Assembly: GCA_016932855.1 (NCBI GenBank) | Contig: JAFGCB010000045.1 | Coordinates: 1 to 48,896 of the forward strand | From: Candidatus Omnitrophota bacterium | GTDB taxonomy: Bacteria > Omnitrophota > Gorgyraeia > Duberdicusellales > Duberdicusellaceae | Length of the DNA stretch: 48,896 bases | Reading direction: 5' to 3' | Part shown: piece after piece, positions 47,171-48,896 of the stretch | Numbering within the stretch: position 1 is the stretch's first letter | How the letters are laid out: each line of letters opens with the position of its first letter | Notes under the pieces: generated by a model | Databases searched by the model: none | What the model saw: the letters and a program-made list of their open reading frames with translations, nothing else | What the model was told of the DNA's origin: nothing | Translations under genes and position numbers: made by a program

Positions 47171-48823
47171 ATGAGTTATTTAGCCTTTGCCCGGAAATAT
47201 CGTCCCGGAGATTTCTCGGAAGTTATAGGTCAGGAAAACATTGTTAAGCGGCTTAGAGAATCGATAGTAAGCGGCCGTATCCATCATGCCTTTTTATTCT
47301 CCGGGCCCCGGGGCGTGGGAAAAACCTCTTTAGCGCGTATTTTGGCTAAAGCTTTAAATTGTCTTAAGTTTGATAAGCCTACCTCAGCGCCTTGTCTTGA
47401 GTGCGTAAGCTGCAAGGAAATCCAGCAGGGTTCATCTTTAGATGTTATTGAGATAGATGGCGCTTCTAACAGAGGCATAGATGAGATTCGCCAGCTTCGC
47501 GAGAATGTAAAATTCGCGCCCAGTTACACCCGTTTTAAAGTATATATTATAGACGAGGTTCATCAGATAACCCAGGATGCTTTTAATGCTCTTCTTAAGA
47601 CCTTAGAGGAGCCTCCGGCCCATGTAAAATTCATCTTTGCCACAACTAATCCCAACAAAGTCCCGGTAACTATTCTTTCCCGCTGTCAAAGGTTTAATTT
47701 TGGTTTGCTGACCGAGGAAAGGATTATCGAGAAATTAAAGTTAATAAGTAAAAGCGAAAATATAACTGTAGATGAAGAAATTTTAAAGTATGTTGCAAAA
47801 GCCTCTTTAGGCAGCGTAAGAGACGCCGAGTCTATATTTGACCAGATAGCACCCTTGATCATCGAGGGCATGAACCTTAAAGAGACCATTGACATTCTCG
47901 GCCAGGTCCCTGAGCACCAGATTATTTCTTTCGCCGGGGCTTTATTAAGCTTAAAGCCCAAAGAATCTTTGGAGATAATAAACAGAATCGTAGAAGAAGG
48001 GTATGACCTTAATAATTTTTTAACCAGTGTTATAGAATGCGTAAGAAATATTATACTGGCAAAATTAGGCCAGCGTCTTCTTTCTCAGATTACAGAGCTT
48101 CCTCCCAAAATATGCGAGACTATACTTAAGTTATCAGAGAGCGCAGACATGTCTTATCTTTTAAGAATTATCGATGTCTTCCTGGAAGCTAAGCGTAATT
48201 CCAAGTTTCTTAATTCTTTAAGAATCCCTTTTGAAGTCGCGGTTATCAAGCTTACCTATAAGAAGGAAGAAGAAAAGCAAGCTTTACCGTATAAAGAAAT
48301 TGAAAACGATAAAGCCTCTTCAGAGACCGTCCAGACGAGGAAGGAATTCGGTTTCCAGCATAAGACGGCCAGCCTGAACTTAGAGAATGTTTCGAAATTC
48401 GTCGATTCCTTAAAGACCGGTTTCCGCCACAAGCCAAAAGAGGCTCATATTAAGAAGGAGGATGTTGGCGAGGATAAAGAATTTAGCATAGAAGAAGTAG
48501 AAAGTATCTGGCAGGATGTTTTGGAGGAGATTTCCAAGAAAAAGATGTCAGTTGCCACTTACCTTAATGAGGCACAGCTTTTGGGAGTCGAAGGAAGGAT
48601 TATACATGTAGGCTTTCCTAAAAATCTTGCCTTCCATAAGGAATCTTTGGATCATACTGAATACAAGCAGTTTGTCGAAGAGATCTTAATGCGTAAGTTA
48701 AATAGAAAATTAGGGGTAAGTTATAGTTTAATAGATAAAATAAAAGAAACTCCCAAAAAAAGTTCTTCGCAGGAGACAATAACCAAAATTGTCAATGCTT
48801 TTGACGGAGAAGTGCTTACCTAG
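47171..48823 (+). CDS. dnaX: DNA polymerase III subunit gamma/tau
   Basis: 550 aa, the clamp-loader ATPase. Walker A is GPRGVGKT (residues 45-52), the zinc module is C64, C75, C78, C81 (APCLECVSCK), Walker B is VYIIDEVHQI and the sensor/arginine-finger region is ILSRCQRF. Domain III follows to about residue 360. Residues 360-440 are a hydrophilic linker, and the rest is a tau-like tail (VESIWQDVLEEISKKKM). No obvious frameshift signal for a separate gamma form was found. It ends 73 bases before the window edge. A short-word array follows. Confidence 0.96.
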   Translation: MSYLAFARKYRPGDFSEVIGQENIVKRLRESIVSGRIHHAFLFSGPRGVGKTSLARILAKALNCLKFDKPTSAPCLECVSCKEIQQGSSLDVIEIDGASNRGIDEIRQLRENVKFAPSYTRFKVYIIDEVHQITQDAFNALLKTLEEPPAHVKFIFATTNPNKVPVTILSRCQRFNFGLLTEERIIEKLKLISKSENITVDEEILKYVAKASLGSVRDAESIFDQIAPLIIEGMNLKETIDILGQVPEHQIISFAGALLSLKPKESLEIINRIVEEGYDLNNFLTSVIECVRNIILAKLGQRLLSQITELPPKICETILKLSESADMSYLLRIIDVFLEAKRNSKFLNSLRIPFEVAVIKLTYKKEEEKQALPYKEIENDKASSETVQTRKEFGFQHKTASLNLENVSKFVDSLKTGFRHKPKEAHIKKEDVGEDKEFSIEEVESIWQDVLEEISKKKMSVATYLNEAQLLGVEGRIIHVGFPKNLAFHKESLDHTEYKQFVEEILMRKLNRKLGVSYSLIDKIKETPKKSSSQETITKIVNAFDGEVLT

Positions 48824-48825
48824 TA

Positions 48826-48896
48826 CAGACTCCAGACTCAAGACTCCAGACATCAGACTAGGATGTCTTTGGTCTTCGGTCTTTAGTCTTTAGTCT
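48826..48896. repeat. Inverted heptamer array (AGACTNN), running off the window end
   Basis: Left half: AGACTCC AGACTCA AGACTCC AGACATC AGACTAG (48827-48861). The right half from 48865 reads GTCTTTG GTCTTCG GTCTTTA GTCTTTA GTCT, the reverse complement of AGACTAA/AGACCGA-type units. It is the cleanest example of the family, with period 7 on both arms. Confidence 0.93.

Overview
The window looks like a chromosomal core-genome segment of an anaerobic, Gram-negative (LPS-making) bacterium from an uncultivated lineage. Evidence for the cell type is a lipid A and outer-membrane block (bamA, ompH, lpxD, an lpxC-fabZ fusion, lpxA, lpxI), a four-subunit pyruvate:ferredoxin oxidoreductase with its ferredoxin, a split transketolase and many TPR proteins. 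DUF763 and an intein-bearing RtcB add an archaeal flavour. I would guess Omnitrophota or a related PVC-side phylum, but this is inference without a database search. Nearly all genes read on the + strand and coding density is high. No phage, transposase or CRISPR array is visible.

Layout. 0.1-7 kb: coaC-like flavoprotein, rmuC, DUF167, a pgeF-type laccase-fold protein, a sirtuin, trmI (minus), DUF763, a flavodoxin and cutA, separated by unusual inverted arrays of short words. 7-11 kb: ccdA plus a TlpA-like thioredoxin lipoprotein, a nicotinate phosphoribosyltransferase-nicotinamidase fusion and a TPR protein. 11-14.4 kb: porGDAB and ferredoxin. 14.4-20 kb: a SurA/PpiD-type foldase (minus), hisG, a 29-residue bS22/COX24-like ribosomal protein, a TPR protein and split transketolase. 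20-28.5 kb: ispE, spoVG with an inserted zinc ribbon, tRNA-Gln, glmU, prs, rplY, pth, then rpsF, ssb, rpsR, rplI, dnaB. 28.5-35.5 kb: outer-membrane assembly and lipid A genes. 35.5-37.1 kb: tRNA-Arg, then a small minus-strand operon (ribbon-helix-helix protein plus exported protein) behind a structured leader. 37.2-48.9 kb: a periplasmic transglutaminase-like protein, tRNA-Lys, archease, rtcB with intein, a LURP-one-like protein, serS, tRNA-Ser, a membrane glycosyltransferase, a Na+/Ca2+ antiporter and dnaX.

Most interesting. (1) The minus-strand leader at 36582-36724 reads as a c-di-GMP-I (GEMM) type aptamer in which two complete hairpins interrupt the normally continuous GAC|GCAAAGC junction. 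It is followed by an intrinsic terminator and preceded by a promoter carrying a perfect palindrome. (2) At least fourteen intergenic sites hold short-word tandem arrays, often followed by their own inverted copies, with different words but the same architecture, most clearly with period 7. (3) Three proteins have unusual architectures: SpoVG with an internal zinc ribbon, the NAD-salvage fusion, and RtcB with an intein inserted exactly at the catalytic cysteine.
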